A stretch of 21,370 nt of DNA from OPU3-GD-OMZ sp001901525 (GCA_963981505.1 CAXCEI010000027.1:1-21370), one strand, 5' to 3'. Shown: positions 7,260-14,956, counted from the stretch's first letter. The notes: generated by a model from the sequence alone, not told the origin. Numbers and translations: made by a program.

Positions 7260-8479
7260 GTGCATTGGATGTGCTTAGTATTCGTAATGACTTCCCGGTT
7301 CTTGCACAGCAAATTCGTGGAAAGCCTTTAATTTATTTAGATAATGCGGCAAGTAGTCAAAAGCCAAATTCGGTTATTGATGCAATCAGTAATAACTACC
7401 GCTTTGATTATGCCAATATCCACCGCGGTGTACATACATTGAGTCAGCGTTCGACTGATTGCTTTGAGGGTGCTCGTGAAAAAGTGAGGGCTTTCTTAAA
7501 TGCGGAGAGTATCAAAGAAATTATCTTTGTACGCGGGGCAACGGAAGGTATTAACCTTATAGCGCAAAGCTATGGGCGCTCTACTATCGGTCAAGACGAC
7601 GAGATTATTATTACCATGATGGAGCATCACGCTAATATTGTACCGTGGCAGATATTGTGTCAGCAAACAGGGGCGCGCTTACGGGTTGTGCCAATGACGG
7701 AGCGGGGGGAGTTAATATTAGATGATTATAAATCACTATTTAATTCCAAAACGCGATTGGTCTCGATTGCACATATGTCGAATGCTTTAGGGACGGTTAA
7801 CCCGGTTGCAGAGATGATTAAAACGGCGCATAGGTATAATATACCGGTTGTTTTAGACGGTGCGCAGTCAGCGCCACATATGACGACTGATGTTCGCGCA
7901 TTGGATTGTGATTTTTATGTTTTCTCAGGGCATAAATTATACGGGCCAGCCGGTATTGGTGTGTTGTATGGGAAACAGGCGCTACTGGAAGCAATGCCAC
8001 CTTATCAAGGCGGTGGCGACATGATAAGGAAAGTCTCTTTTCAAGAAACTGAGTATAATGACTTGCCTTATAAATTTGAGGCAGGAACCCCTGCTATTGC
8101 CGATGTCATTGGCTTGGGTGCAGCCATTGATTATGTCACCGGTATTGGTTTGGATAATATCGCAGCCTATGAAGACAGCTTGTTGTGTTATGCAACGGAG
8201 CAAGTCAATCAGATAGCGGGGTTAAGGGTAATCGGTGAAGCAGCTCATAAAGGGGCTATTTTGTCCTTTGTTTTAGACGGTATTCATCCCCATGATATCG
8301 GTACATTGTTAGATTCCGTTGGAATTGCTATTCGGGCCGGTCATCATTGTGCGATGCCGGTGATGGATTTTTATCAGGTCCCTGCAACAGCGCGGGCTTC
8401 TTTTGCAATGTATAATACCGAGCAAGAAGTAGATATACTGGTCAGCACATTGAAAGAGCTGATTAAAGTATTTCGTTAA
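7256..8479 (+). CDS. sufS: Cysteine desulfurase SufS (group II)
   Basis: SufS is a PLP enzyme that takes sulfur from L-cysteine as a persulfide and leaves alanine. The PLP lysine is K227 in FSGHKLYGP, the active-site cysteine is C365 in RAGHHCAMP, and THxH-type cofactor contacts are in MMEHHANIVPW. From the ATG at 7256 it has 407 residues, normal for SufS. The frame also opens at an ATG at 7250, but the CAGGAA at 7244-7249 then leaves no spacing. The ATG at 7256 gives a 4-base ATGA overlap with sufD and a proper gap. Group II desulfurases need a sulfur acceptor. Here that is most likely the SufU-type protein encoded next, since no sufE is in the operon. Confidence 0.95.
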   Translation: MSALDVLSIRNDFPVLAQQIRGKPLIYLDNAASSQKPNSVIDAISNNYRFDYANIHRGVHTLSQRSTDCFEGAREKVRAFLNAESIKEIIFVRGATEGINLIAQSYGRSTIGQDDEIIITMMEHHANIVPWQILCQQTGARLRVVPMTERGELILDDYKSLFNSKTRLVSIAHMSNALGTVNPVAEMIKTAHRYNIPVVLDGAQSAPHMTTDVRALDCDFYVFSGHKLYGPAGIGVLYGKQALLEAMPPYQGGGDMIRKVSFQETEYNDLPYKFEAGTPAIADVIGLGAAIDYVTGIGLDNIAAYEDSLLCYATEQVNQIAGLRVIGEAAHKGAILSFVLDGIHPHDIGTLLDSVGIAIRAGHHCAMPVMDFYQVPATARASFAMYNTEQEVDILVSTLKELIKVFR

Positions 8480-8542
8480 TGGTATTTATCGCTGCCCCGG
8501 TATTTTTTATTTAGTCCAATAGTTCTTTTAGTAGGTTGTTTT

Positions 8543-8995
8543 ATGTTTGAAGATTTACGAGATCTCTATCAGGAGGTTATTTTTGACCATAACCGGAATC
8601 CAAGGAATTTCCGTGTTATAGAAAATGCCTCGCGTGAAGTTGAAGGTTTTAATCCCCTGTGTGGTGACCGGTTAACGCTTTATTTGGATATTGTTAGTGG
8701 TGTCATTGAAGATGCTAGTTTTCAAGGTTCAGGCTGTGCGATATCGACAGCTTCCGTTTCCTTGATGACTGAGATTATTAAGGGTAAAACTGAAAGTGAA
8801 GCCGAAGCGTTATTTAGCCAATTTCATAAGATGACAACCACCGAAGGTGAAGTTGATATGGAGGCTGTGGGTAAGTTGGCTGTTTTGGCAGGTGTAAAGG
8901 GTTATCCCGCTCGCGTAAAGTGCGCTACCTTAGCCTGGCATACCTTAGATACGGCATTAAAGAATGAAGGGCTAGAGTCAATATCAACGGAATAA
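8543..8995 (+). CDS. sufU: SufU-type sulfur-transfer/scaffold protein
   Basis: The 150-residue protein belongs to the IscU/NifU-N fold. Conserved ligands are C40 and D42 (NPLCGDR), C65 (GSGCAIS) and C127 (VKCATLAWHTL), matching Bacillus SufU C41, D43, C66 and C128. It lacks the LPPVK motif that binds HscA in IscU and carries the SufU-type insertion between the second and third cysteines (about 80-120). In Firmicutes SufU is a zinc-dependent sulfur acceptor of SufS. The same job is inferred here because the gene follows sufS and no sufE is present. The 63-base gap after sufS contains no clear promoter or terminator. The ribosome-binding site is modest (AGG, 8 bases upstream). Confidence 0.9.
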   Translation: MFEDLRDLYQEVIFDHNRNPRNFRVIENASREVEGFNPLCGDRLTLYLDIVSGVIEDASFQGSGCAISTASVSLMTEIIKGKTESEAEALFSQFHKMTTTEGEVDMEAVGKLAVLAGVKGYPARVKCATLAWHTLDTALKNEGLESISTE

Positions 8996-9010
8996 GTGGA
9001 AGGCAATAGT

Positions 9011-9331
9011 ATGAGTGACTGGGTTAACGTTGTTGCAGATAAGTCTTTAGCTGATAACGAACACATGGTTGTTGATGTTGACGGCACTGATGTTGTGGTT
9101 TTTAAATTAGCAGATCAATGTTATGCCTTGGAGGATGTTTGTACCCATGATGGGGGCGATATTGCAAGTGGTCAGGTTGAAGGTGATGAGATAATTTGTC
9201 CACGGCATGGGGCGCGGTTTTGTATTAAAACCGGTCAGGTTAAGTCAGCACCTGCTTATGAAGATATTGAAAGCTTTCCGATTCGTATTGAAGATGGGAT
9301 GGTGCAAGTGCGTGATCCGCGCTGGGATTAA
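9011..9331 (+). CDS. Small Rieske [2Fe-2S] ferredoxin at the end of the suf operon
   Basis: From the ATG at 9011 this is a 106-residue single-domain Rieske protein. The ligands are C44 and H46 (CTHDGGDIASG) and C63 and H66 (CPRHGARFC). It resembles the ferredoxin subunits of ring-hydroxylating dioxygenases and NirD. There is no signal peptide or membrane helix, so it is cytoplasmic. The frame can open at a GTG at 8996, but GGAAGG at 8998-9003 is well placed for the ATG. It follows sufU by 15 bases and no oxygenase gene is nearby, so a role in electron supply for Fe-S assembly or repair is an inference from context. Its exact partner is unknown. Confidence 0.85.
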   Translation: MSDWVNVVADKSLADNEHMVVDVDGTDVVVFKLADQCYALEDVCTHDGGDIASGQVEGDEIICPRHGARFCIKTGQVKSAPAYEDIESFPIRIEDGMVQVRDPRWD

Positions 9332-9382
9332 GGCTTTTACCAGAATTTAAAAATAATTGATGCTGCGGTTAAAGAGATAGTT

Positions 9383-10481
9383 ATGTTGGAAATTAATCCG
9401 ATTGTTAATAAAATAAATGATTTAAAGAACCGGTGTCTTACGCTTAGGGGGTATCTTTGACTATGAAACTAAGAGTGAGCGTTTAGTTGAGGTTTTAAGG
9501 GAATTAGAAGATCCTGCCATTTGGAATAATCCGGAACAGGCTCAGGCGCTGGGAAAAGAGCGAGGCTTATTAGAAACGGTGGTCGGTACCCTTGACGGTA
9601 TGGATTCAGGTCTAAAAGATGCCGAAGAGTTATTAGCCTTAGCCGTTGAGGAGGACGATGCCGAGACCCTGGCTGAGGTGTGTGATGACGTGGATGGTTT
9701 TGAAGAAAAAGTGGTGGGGTTAGAGTTTCGCCGCATGTTTTCAGGACAAATGGATGCTAATAATGCATTTTTAGATATTCAGTCTGGTTCAGGTGGAACA
9801 GAGGCGCAAGATTGGGCGGAAATTCTATTGCGCATGTTTTTACGGTGGGGTGAGCGGAAAGGGTTTAAAACTGAACTGATGGAAGTTTCAGCCGGTGATG
9901 TTGCTGGGATTAAAAGTGCAACTGTGAAATTTGAAGGGGATTATGCTTTTGGTTGGTTACGCACGGAAATAGGGGTGCACCGGTTGGTTCGAAAATCACC
10001 TTTTGATTCCGGGAATCGTCGCCATACCTCCTTTGCTGCCGTTTTTGTGTCACCGGAAATTGATGATGATATTGAGATTGAGGTGAATCCAGCTGATATT
10101 CGTATTGATGTTTATCGTGCTAGCGGTGCAGGCGGTCAACATGTTAACAAAACTGAGTCGGCCGTTAGGATTACCCATCATTCCAGCGGCATTGTTGTTC
10201 AGTGCCAGAACGGTCGGTCACAGCATGCCAACAAAGATACGGCCATGAAACAATTGAAAGCGAAGTTGTATGAGATGGAAATGTTAAAACGCAGTGAGGA
10301 GCAGCAGGCGTTGGAATTAACCAAGTCAGATATTGGCTGGGGCAGTCAAATACGGTCCTATGTTTTAGATCAGTCGCGTATTAAAGATTTACGAACCAAT
10401 GTAGAAACCGGTAATACGCAGGCTGTGTTAGACGGTGATTTGGATCAGTTTATTGAAGCCAGTTTAAAGGCGGGTGTTTAA
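9383..10481 (+). CDS. prfB: Peptide chain release factor 2 (RF2), made by +1 programmed frameshift
   Basis: RF2 ends translation at UGA and UAA. The gene is read as 9383-9457 joined to 9459-10481, giving 365 residues, the same as E. coli RF2. The first 25 codons (MLEINPIVNKINDL... to LRGYL) end at an in-frame TGA (9458-9460). A +1 shift at CTT continues as DYETKSERLVEVL. SPF, the stop-codon recognition tripeptide, falls at 205-207 and GGQ, the peptidyl-transfer motif, at 250-252, as in E. coli. Residue 246 is Ala, the common form, not the Thr of E. coli K-12. RF2 abundance controls its own frameshift. An internal GTG at 9579 would give a false 300-residue product missing the N-terminal domain. 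lysS lies downstream, as in E. coli. Confidence 0.97.
9443..9461 (+). promoter_or_regulatory. RF2 programmed +1 frameshift site
   Basis: The codons are CTT AGG GGG TAT CTT TGA C. AGGGGG (9446-9451) acts as an internal Shine-Dalgarno element three bases before the slippery CTT (9455-9457). The TGA followed by C is a weak stop context. The core AGGGGGTATCTTTGAC is identical to the E. coli prfB site. Confidence 0.97.
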
Positions 10482-10500
10482 TTAGAAAAAGTAAGGGGTG

Positions 10501-10570
10501 TAGGTCGCGTAGCTAATTTAAGACCTATGTATGTTTTTATCCTTGATCGATAGGGCTTTTATTTGATCAA
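10501..10570 (+). other. Two inverted repeats in the prfB-lysS gap
   Basis: TAGGTC (10501-10506) pairs with GACCTA (10522-10527), followed six bases later by TTTTT. TTGATC (10543-10548) pairs with GATCAA (10565-10570). Both have loops of 15-16 bases. They may form a leader structure or a weak terminator before lysS. No known riboswitch is recognised here. Confidence 0.3.
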
Positions 10571-10597
10571 TTGGGAATCAAAATAGAGTTAAAGAAG

Positions 10598-12094
10598 ATG
10601 TCAGAGATACAGTTAGAAGAACAAGAGCAGATCGCGCAAAGGCGTGCAAAATTACAAGACTTGCGTGAAAAGGGACTCGCTTTTCCAACTAGTTTTCGAC
10701 GCACAGTGATTGCTTCTGAGTTATTTACAGCGTATGAAGCAAGCAGTAAAGAGGCGTTAGACGAACACCCGATTCGCGTTAAAGTGGCGGGCCGAGTGAT
10801 GACGCGGCGAATCATGGGTAAGGCTAGTTTTTGTCATATTCAGGACATGTCTGACAAGCTACAGCTTTATGTGGCCCGTGATAATCTAGAGGAAGGCTTC
10901 TATAACGAACAGTTTAAGAAGTGGGATATTGGTGACATCATTGGTGCAGAAGGGGTGTTATTCAGAACTAAAACAGGAGAACTCAGCGTCCGAGTAGACA
11001 GTATCCAACTGTTAACTAAGGCCTTGCGTCCATTACCTGAGAAGTTTCACGGAATCGCCGACCAGGAAATAAAATATCGCCAACGTTACTTAGATTTAAT
11101 TATGAGTGAGGAGTCTCGTAAGACCTTTAGTATTCGCTCTCAGGTTGTCAGTTATATCCGGCAATTCCTGATTGAAAGGCAATTTATGGAAGTTGAGACA
11201 CCGATGATGCAGTCGATACCGGGGGGTGCAACAGCACGGCCTTTTATCACACACCATAATGCGCTCGATATGGAGTTGTTTTTACGTGTTGCACCCGAGT
11301 TGTATCTTAAACGTCTCGTGGTTGGGGGCTTTGAGCGCGTATTTGAAATTAACCGAAACTTTCGCAATGAAGGGCTGTCGTCGCGTCACAATCCTGAATT
11401 TACGATGCTCGAGTTTTATCAGGCTTATGCTGAATATCAAGACCTGATGGATTTAACCGAAGAAATGCTTCGCGGTCTGGCTGAAATGGTGACGGGTCAG
11501 ACGGTGATCACTTATCAAGGGGAGGACTATGATTTTGGTAAGCCTTTTGATCGGATGACGGTGGTTGAGTCGATATTGCATTTTAACGCCGCGTTAACGA
11601 TAGATGAGTTAAACCATCGATCAGGTGCTCAGAAGGTTGCACAAGCATTAGGTATTCCAGTCAAAGACAGTTACGGTCTTGGAAAAATACAAATTGAGAT
11701 TTTTGAGAAAACGGTTGAGCATAAACTGATGAATCCAACGTTCATTACCGCTTATCCTGTTGAGGTGTCACCCTTGGCGCGTCGAAATGATGATAATCCA
11801 GAAGTCACGGACCGGTTTGAATTTTTTGTGGGCGGGCGTGAAATTGCCAATGGTTTTACTGAGCTGAATGATGCCGAAGACCAAGCAGAGCGCTTTCAAA
11901 AGCAAGTCGAAGAAAAAGAGGCGGGAGATAATGAAGCGATGCATTTTGATGCGGACTATATTACAGCGTTAGAACATGGTTTGCCGCCGACAGCGGGGCA
12001 AGGGATTGGTATTGATCGGTTGGTGATGTTGTTTGCTGATGCCCCTTCAATTCGTGATGTCTTGTTGTTCCCGTTGATGCGGGCTAAAAATTGA
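10598..12094 (+). CDS. lysS: Lysyl-tRNA synthetase, class II
   Basis: LysS charges tRNA-Lys with lysine in the cytoplasm. From the ATG at 10598 the protein has 498 residues (E. coli LysS has 505). A helical N-terminus (EEQEQIAQRRAKLQDLREKGLAFP) leads into the OB-fold anticodon domain (VKVAGRVMTRRIMGKASFCHIQDM). The class II catalytic core follows: motif 2 in FEINRNFRNEGLSSRHNPEFTMLE (written in part) and motif 3 in GIGIDRLVMLFADAPSIRD. The frame opens earlier at a TTG (10571), but that codon has no ribosome-binding site and the added residues do not resemble the family. The downstream DUF2818 gene starts two bases after the stop. Confidence 0.96.
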   Translation: MSEIQLEEQEQIAQRRAKLQDLREKGLAFPTSFRRTVIASELFTAYEASSKEALDEHPIRVKVAGRVMTRRIMGKASFCHIQDMSDKLQLYVARDNLEEGFYNEQFKKWDIGDIIGAEGVLFRTKTGELSVRVDSIQLLTKALRPLPEKFHGIADQEIKYRQRYLDLIMSEESRKTFSIRSQVVSYIRQFLIERQFMEVETPMMQSIPGGATARPFITHHNALDMELFLRVAPELYLKRLVVGGFERVFEINRNFRNEGLSSRHNPEFTMLEFYQAYAEYQDLMDLTEEMLRGLAEMVTGQTVITYQGEDYDFGKPFDRMTVVESILHFNAALTIDELNHRSGAQKVAQALGIPVKDSYGLGKIQIEIFEKTVEHKLMNPTFITAYPVEVSPLARRNDDNPEVTDRFEFFVGGREIANGFTELNDAEDQAERFQKQVEEKEAGDNEAMHFDADYITALEHGLPPTAGQGIGIDRLVMLFADAPSIRDVLLFPLMRAKN

Positions 12095-12095
12095 T

Positions 12096-12416
12096 ATGGA
12101 TTTGCAAGGAATACCACAATTATTTATTTTAGTGGCATTTATCACCGCTAATATTCCTTGGTTAAGCGATCGGTTCTTGGTTGTTTTTAGTATCAGAAAT
12201 AAGAACGGTTGGCTGCGTTGGCTTGAATGGTTACTACTTTATGGGGTCGTGGGGTTGCTAGCTGTCGGTTTAGAGCGGAAGTTGACCGGTGTCTGGTACG
12301 ATCAGGACTGGGAGTTTTATGTGACTAACTTGTGCTTGTTCATTGTCTTTGCATTACCCGGTTTTATTTTTCATTATGATCTTAAAAAACATATCTGGCG
12401 TAAAAGTAGTCATTAA
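12096..12416 (+). CDS. DUF2818-like small membrane protein
   Basis: This 106-residue hydrophobic protein has three predicted helices at about 6-23, 41-59 and 74-93. The conserved-looking parts are ANIPWLSDR after helix 1, the aromatic WLRWLEWLLLYG start of helix 2, DQDWEFYVTNLCLFIVFALPGF, and a basic C-terminus (HYDLKKHIWRK). The pattern fits DUF2818, a family I know mostly from betaproteobacteria, often at the end of the nuo operon. Function is unknown. Here the gene starts two bases after lysS and is surely co-transcribed with it, while no nuo gene is in the window. The family assignment is from memory of the motif pattern. Confidence 0.68.
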   Translation: MDLQGIPQLFILVAFITANIPWLSDRFLVVFSIRNKNGWLRWLEWLLLYGVVGLLAVGLERKLTGVWYDQDWEFYVTNLCLFIVFALPGFIFHYDLKKHIWRKSSH

Positions 12417-12456
12417 TTCTGGATGATTTAGCATAAAGGGAAAAGGTATTTTTTAG

Positions 12457-12840
12457 ATGGCGAAAATAATTAGCGGTCAGTTGGCCGTATGGAAAGATAA
12501 GAACGGTTTTGGTTTTATTAAACCGGATCATGGGGGGGATGATGTGTTTATTCATATTACCGCTATACAGTTTGCCAGTCGCAGACCCTTTTCCGGAGAT
12601 GTTATTCACTTTCAAATGGAAGCAGAAGCGAATGGTCGTTTCAAGGCGGTAAATGCGATGATTGAAGGAGCAACGATTGCGTCATCACGGCAAGGTTTTC
12701 CCAGAATAGGTTGGTTTTTATTGATAATGGTTGTTGTAATGGGCGGCTATTTTTATGATCAGATGGTTAATGATGGTGCCGTGCAAGCCAGTTTGGGTGC
12801 GCTTTTTGCGAATCTATTATTAGGGGCAGTCAGCGCTTAA
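12457..12840 (+). CDS. Cold-shock-domain protein with C-terminal membrane segment
   Basis: The first 70 residues form a cold-shock domain with RNP1 (KNGFGFIK, 15-22) and RNP2 (DVFIHI, 29-34), which binds single-stranded nucleic acid. A hydrophobic helix follows (about 84-100), then a short polar stretch and a second, weaker hydrophobic segment (about 112-126). The layout resembles CSD-DUF1294 proteins, but the membrane part is shorter and the DUF1294 motifs are not evident. The protein would hold a nucleic-acid-binding domain at the inner face of the membrane. An AAAAGG stretch about 11 bases upstream may be the ribosome-binding site. It lies 40 bases after the DUF2818 gene and ends in a terminator. 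Its specific role is unknown. Confidence 0.78.
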   Translation: MAKIISGQLAVWKDKNGFGFIKPDHGGDDVFIHITAIQFASRRPFSGDVIHFQMEAEANGRFKAVNAMIEGATIASSRQGFPRIGWFLLIMVVVMGGYFYDQMVNDGAVQASLGALFANLLLGAVSA

Positions 12841-12868
12841 AGACTTGCCTCAGTCTTAGCCTTTTTTT
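12840..12868 (+). terminator. Terminator after the cold-shock-domain gene
   Basis: AAGACT (12840-12845) pairs with AGTCTT (12852-12857) around a 6-base loop, followed by AGCC and seven T (12862-12868). The stem begins at the last base of the stop codon. A wider inverted repeat, CGCTTAA (12834-12840) and TTAAGCG (12872-12878), brackets it. It stops plus-strand transcription before the convergent gloB. Confidence 0.65.
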
Positions 12869-12881
12869 GTATTAAGCGTTC

Positions 12882-13646
12882 TTAGAAATGATCTTTGCGT
12901 CGGCGAGTCTCGGTAAATATTTCCACACGACTATTTTCGTGCATTGCGAGGGTATGGATTAATTCAGGGCAATGGGATCGAAGAAAGGGGTTGGTTGCTT
13001 TTTCTTGAGCAAGCGTACTGGGGACCGTGGCGATATTATTTTGTCGCAGCTGAGCGACTTCGGTGATTCGTTGGTGTAATTGAGTGTTGTTCGGCTCAAG
13101 GGTTTGTGCAAATTGTCCGTTTTGCTGAGTATATTCATGCGCGCAAAATAACTGGGTTGTAAGGGGTAGCGCTGCTAACTTATTCAGTGAATGGTGCATT
13201 TGCATGGCAGTGCCTTCAAATAAACGGCCGCATCCCATTGAGAATAAGGTGTCGCCGCAAAATAAGAAATTGTCTTCTGAAAAATAATAAACAATATGCC
13301 CTAAGGTATGTCCGGGGGTATCAATAACGGAGGCTTTGTGCCGCCCCAGAAATACGCTATCCCCTTCGGAAACGGTGCGGTCTAGGCCAGGAATTCGATT
13401 TTTGTCGTAGTGTGAGCCAATTATTTGGCAGCCGGTTTGTTTCTTTAAGGTCAGGTTGGCACCGACGTGGTCACTGTGATGGTGTGTGTTTAAAATACAG
13501 CTTAACTGCCAGTTCCTTTCTCTAAGTATTTTCTGTACCGGTTCTGCGATGGCTGGATCTACCACCGCCGTTTCCCCAGAGACTGAGTCGTGGATTAAGT
13601 AGATGTAATTGTCATTAAGAACAGGGATTTGTTTAACGGTTAACAT
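12882..13646 (-). CDS. gloB: Hydroxyacylglutathione hydrolase (glyoxalase II)
   Basis: GloB hydrolyses S-lactoylglutathione to lactate and glutathione, the second step of methylglyoxal detoxification. The 254-residue protein has the metallo-beta-lactamase fold with the metal motif THHHSDH at 54-60, H113 in DTPGHTLGH, D132 in FCGDTLF and H170 in FCAHEYT. The C-terminal domain has ATNPFLR, typical of glyoxalase II. No gloA is in the window. It is last in the minus-strand order moaC-permease-gloB, 61 bases after the permease, and it could also have its own promoter in that gap. No clear ribosome-binding site is visible before its ATG. Confidence 0.95.
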   Translation of the reverse strand: MLTVKQIPVLNDNYIYLIHDSVSGETAVVDPAIAEPVQKILRERNWQLSCILNTHHHSDHVGANLTLKKQTGCQIIGSHYDKNRIPGLDRTVSEGDSVFLGRHKASVIDTPGHTLGHIVYYFSEDNFLFCGDTLFSMGCGRLFEGTAMQMHHSLNKLAALPLTTQLFCAHEYTQQNGQFAQTLEPNNTQLHQRITEVAQLRQNNIATVPSTLAQEKATNPFLRSHCPELIHTLAMHENSRVEIFTETRRRKDHF

Positions 13647-13707
13647 GGGCTGTTTTAAAAGTAGTTTTTTTAGGTGGCGGGCTTGTCGTAGCCTGAATCA
13701 TAGGGTG

Positions 13708-14394
13708 TTACTTTTGTTGAATATAATTTAAACAGTAGTTAGCGGTAAAAGCGATAAGGAGTAACAGAATTCCAATGGCCAGAGCCAATTCGAAATCGCC
13801 TTTATTGGTTTCTAATGCAATTGCAGTTGTCATGGTTCGGGTGCTTCCTTGGATATTGCCGCCCAACATCATGGCGGCACCAACCTCGCCAATTGCTCGA
13901 CCAAAACCGGTCACAATGGCGGCAAAAATTGGGTATTTTAACTCCACCAGAACCAGGTGTATTTGTTGGCGGGTATTTGCACCGAGGGACTTGAGTGTCG
14001 GGAGTAATAACGGGTCAGCGCTATGAATAGCGACCATCGTGAGGTTCATTATAATAGGGAGTATTAAGACGGTTTCCCCTAAGATGACGGCCGTTTCGCT
14101 ATAAAGAAGACCCAAGCTACCTAAAGGGCCTTGTCGGCTTAAAAGACCATATAACACAAGGCCGATCATAACAGTAGGCATGGCCATCAGTGTGTTGAGT
14201 ATTTGCGTTAAGAGTCTTTTTCCGGGGAATGTTTTGATGCCGGCCCAACAGCCCAGGATGATTGCAAGTGAGGCGGCCAGAAGGCAGGCCGTGACGGATA
14301 TTTTTATCGATGTCCAGGCAATGAGGTAAACAACAGGGTCAAAATTGCTAATAAGTTGCAGGGCAGAAACAATAGCGTTTGAGAAGAATTCCAT
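13708..14394 (-). CDS. tupB: Tungstate-type ABC transporter permease (TupB-like), orphan
   Basis: The 228-residue inner-membrane permease has about five to six helices (roughly 24-52, 66-86, 100-121, 155-175, 203-222). The ABC-permease coupling loop is at about 131-155 (LPTLKSLGANTRQQIHLVLVELK), followed by GFGRAIGEVGAAMMLGGN (163-180). Stretches such as NTLMAMPTVMIGLVLYGLLSRQGPLG and ETVLILPIIMNLT fit TupB better than ModB. It would move tungstate, or perhaps molybdate, into the cytoplasm. The matching ATPase (TupC) and binding protein (TupA) are not in the window. The gene starts 10 bases after the moaC stop, so the two are co-transcribed. Substrate is inferred from family and context only. 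Confidence 0.8.
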   Translation of the reverse strand: MEFFSNAIVSALQLISNFDPVVYLIAWTSIKISVTACLLAASLAIILGCWAGIKTFPGKRLLTQILNTLMAMPTVMIGLVLYGLLSRQGPLGSLGLLYSETAVILGETVLILPIIMNLTMVAIHSADPLLLPTLKSLGANTRQQIHLVLVELKYPIFAAIVTGFGRAIGEVGAAMMLGGNIQGSTRTMTTAIALETNKGDFELALAIGILLLLIAFTANYCLNYIQQK

Positions 14395-14404
14395 AATGAA
14401 GAGC

Positions 14405-14893
14405 TTACTTGGTACTGGGTTGGTGTGACCAGTGTCCCGATTTTCCTCCGGATTTTTGCATTAACTGAACCGACTGAATGACCATGCCACGATCGACCGC
14501 TTTACACATATCGTAGATGGTTAGTAGTGCAATTTGCGTGGCGGTGAAGGCTTCTATTTCAACGCCCGTTTTACCTTGGGTTTTAACTGTGCAGGTACAG
14601 GTAACACAACTATTATCAGTCTCAATTTGGAAATGAATGTCAACATGGGTAATGGGTAAGGGGTGGCATAAAGGAATAAGGTCGGCTGTTTTTTTGCTGG
14701 CCATAATTCCGGCAATACGGGCAATACTCAGGACGTCTCCTTTTTTATGCGTGCCGTTAATGATCAGAGCGAGTGTTTCGGGAAGCATCTCAATATGGCC
14801 GCTGCAAATAGCTATTCGCTCGGTGATTTCTTTTTGGCCGACATCTACCATATGAGCGTCACCGGTTTGGTTGAAATGTGTTAAAAGGGTCAT
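14405..14893 (-). CDS. moaC: Cyclic pyranopterin monophosphate synthase MoaC
   Basis: MoaC acts with MoaA to turn GTP into cyclic pyranopterin monophosphate, the first stage of molybdenum cofactor synthesis. The 162 residues match the E. coli protein in length (161) and motifs: AHMVDV (13-18), KKGDVLSIARIAGI (50-63), LIPLCHPLPIT (72-82), GKTGVEIEAFTA (107-118) and YDMCKAVDRGMV (127-138). The active-site candidates H77, D128 and K131 are present. The ATG has GAG about 8 bases upstream. It is divergent from moaD across a 63-base AT-rich gap that must hold promoters for both directions, although I cannot place boxes with confidence. Confidence 0.96.
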   Translation of the reverse strand: MTLLTHFNQTGDAHMVDVGQKEITERIAICSGHIEMLPETLALIINGTHKKGDVLSIARIAGIMASKKTADLIPLCHPLPITHVDIHFQIETDNSCVTCTCTVKTQGKTGVEIEAFTATQIALLTIYDMCKAVDRGMVIQSVQLMQKSGGKSGHWSHQPSTK

Positions 14894-14956
14894 GATGATC
14901 TCGCATGTCAGATATACTGTTTATTATCTATTATTTTTTAGTTTAAGTGGCTGACT

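Noticed and set aside
8510..8520. TAGTCC-like half-site between sufS and sufU as a second regulator operator
   Set aside because: Only one arm is present; there is no inverted partner at the spacing of the upstream palindrome.
9579..10481. Stand-alone 300-residue release factor starting at GTG 9579
   Set aside because: The upstream frame is open back to the frameshift site and encodes the normal RF2 N-terminal domain.
10571..10597. TTG start adding nine residues to LysS
   Set aside because: No ribosome-binding site fits and the added residues do not resemble the family; the ATG at 10598 gives the normal length.
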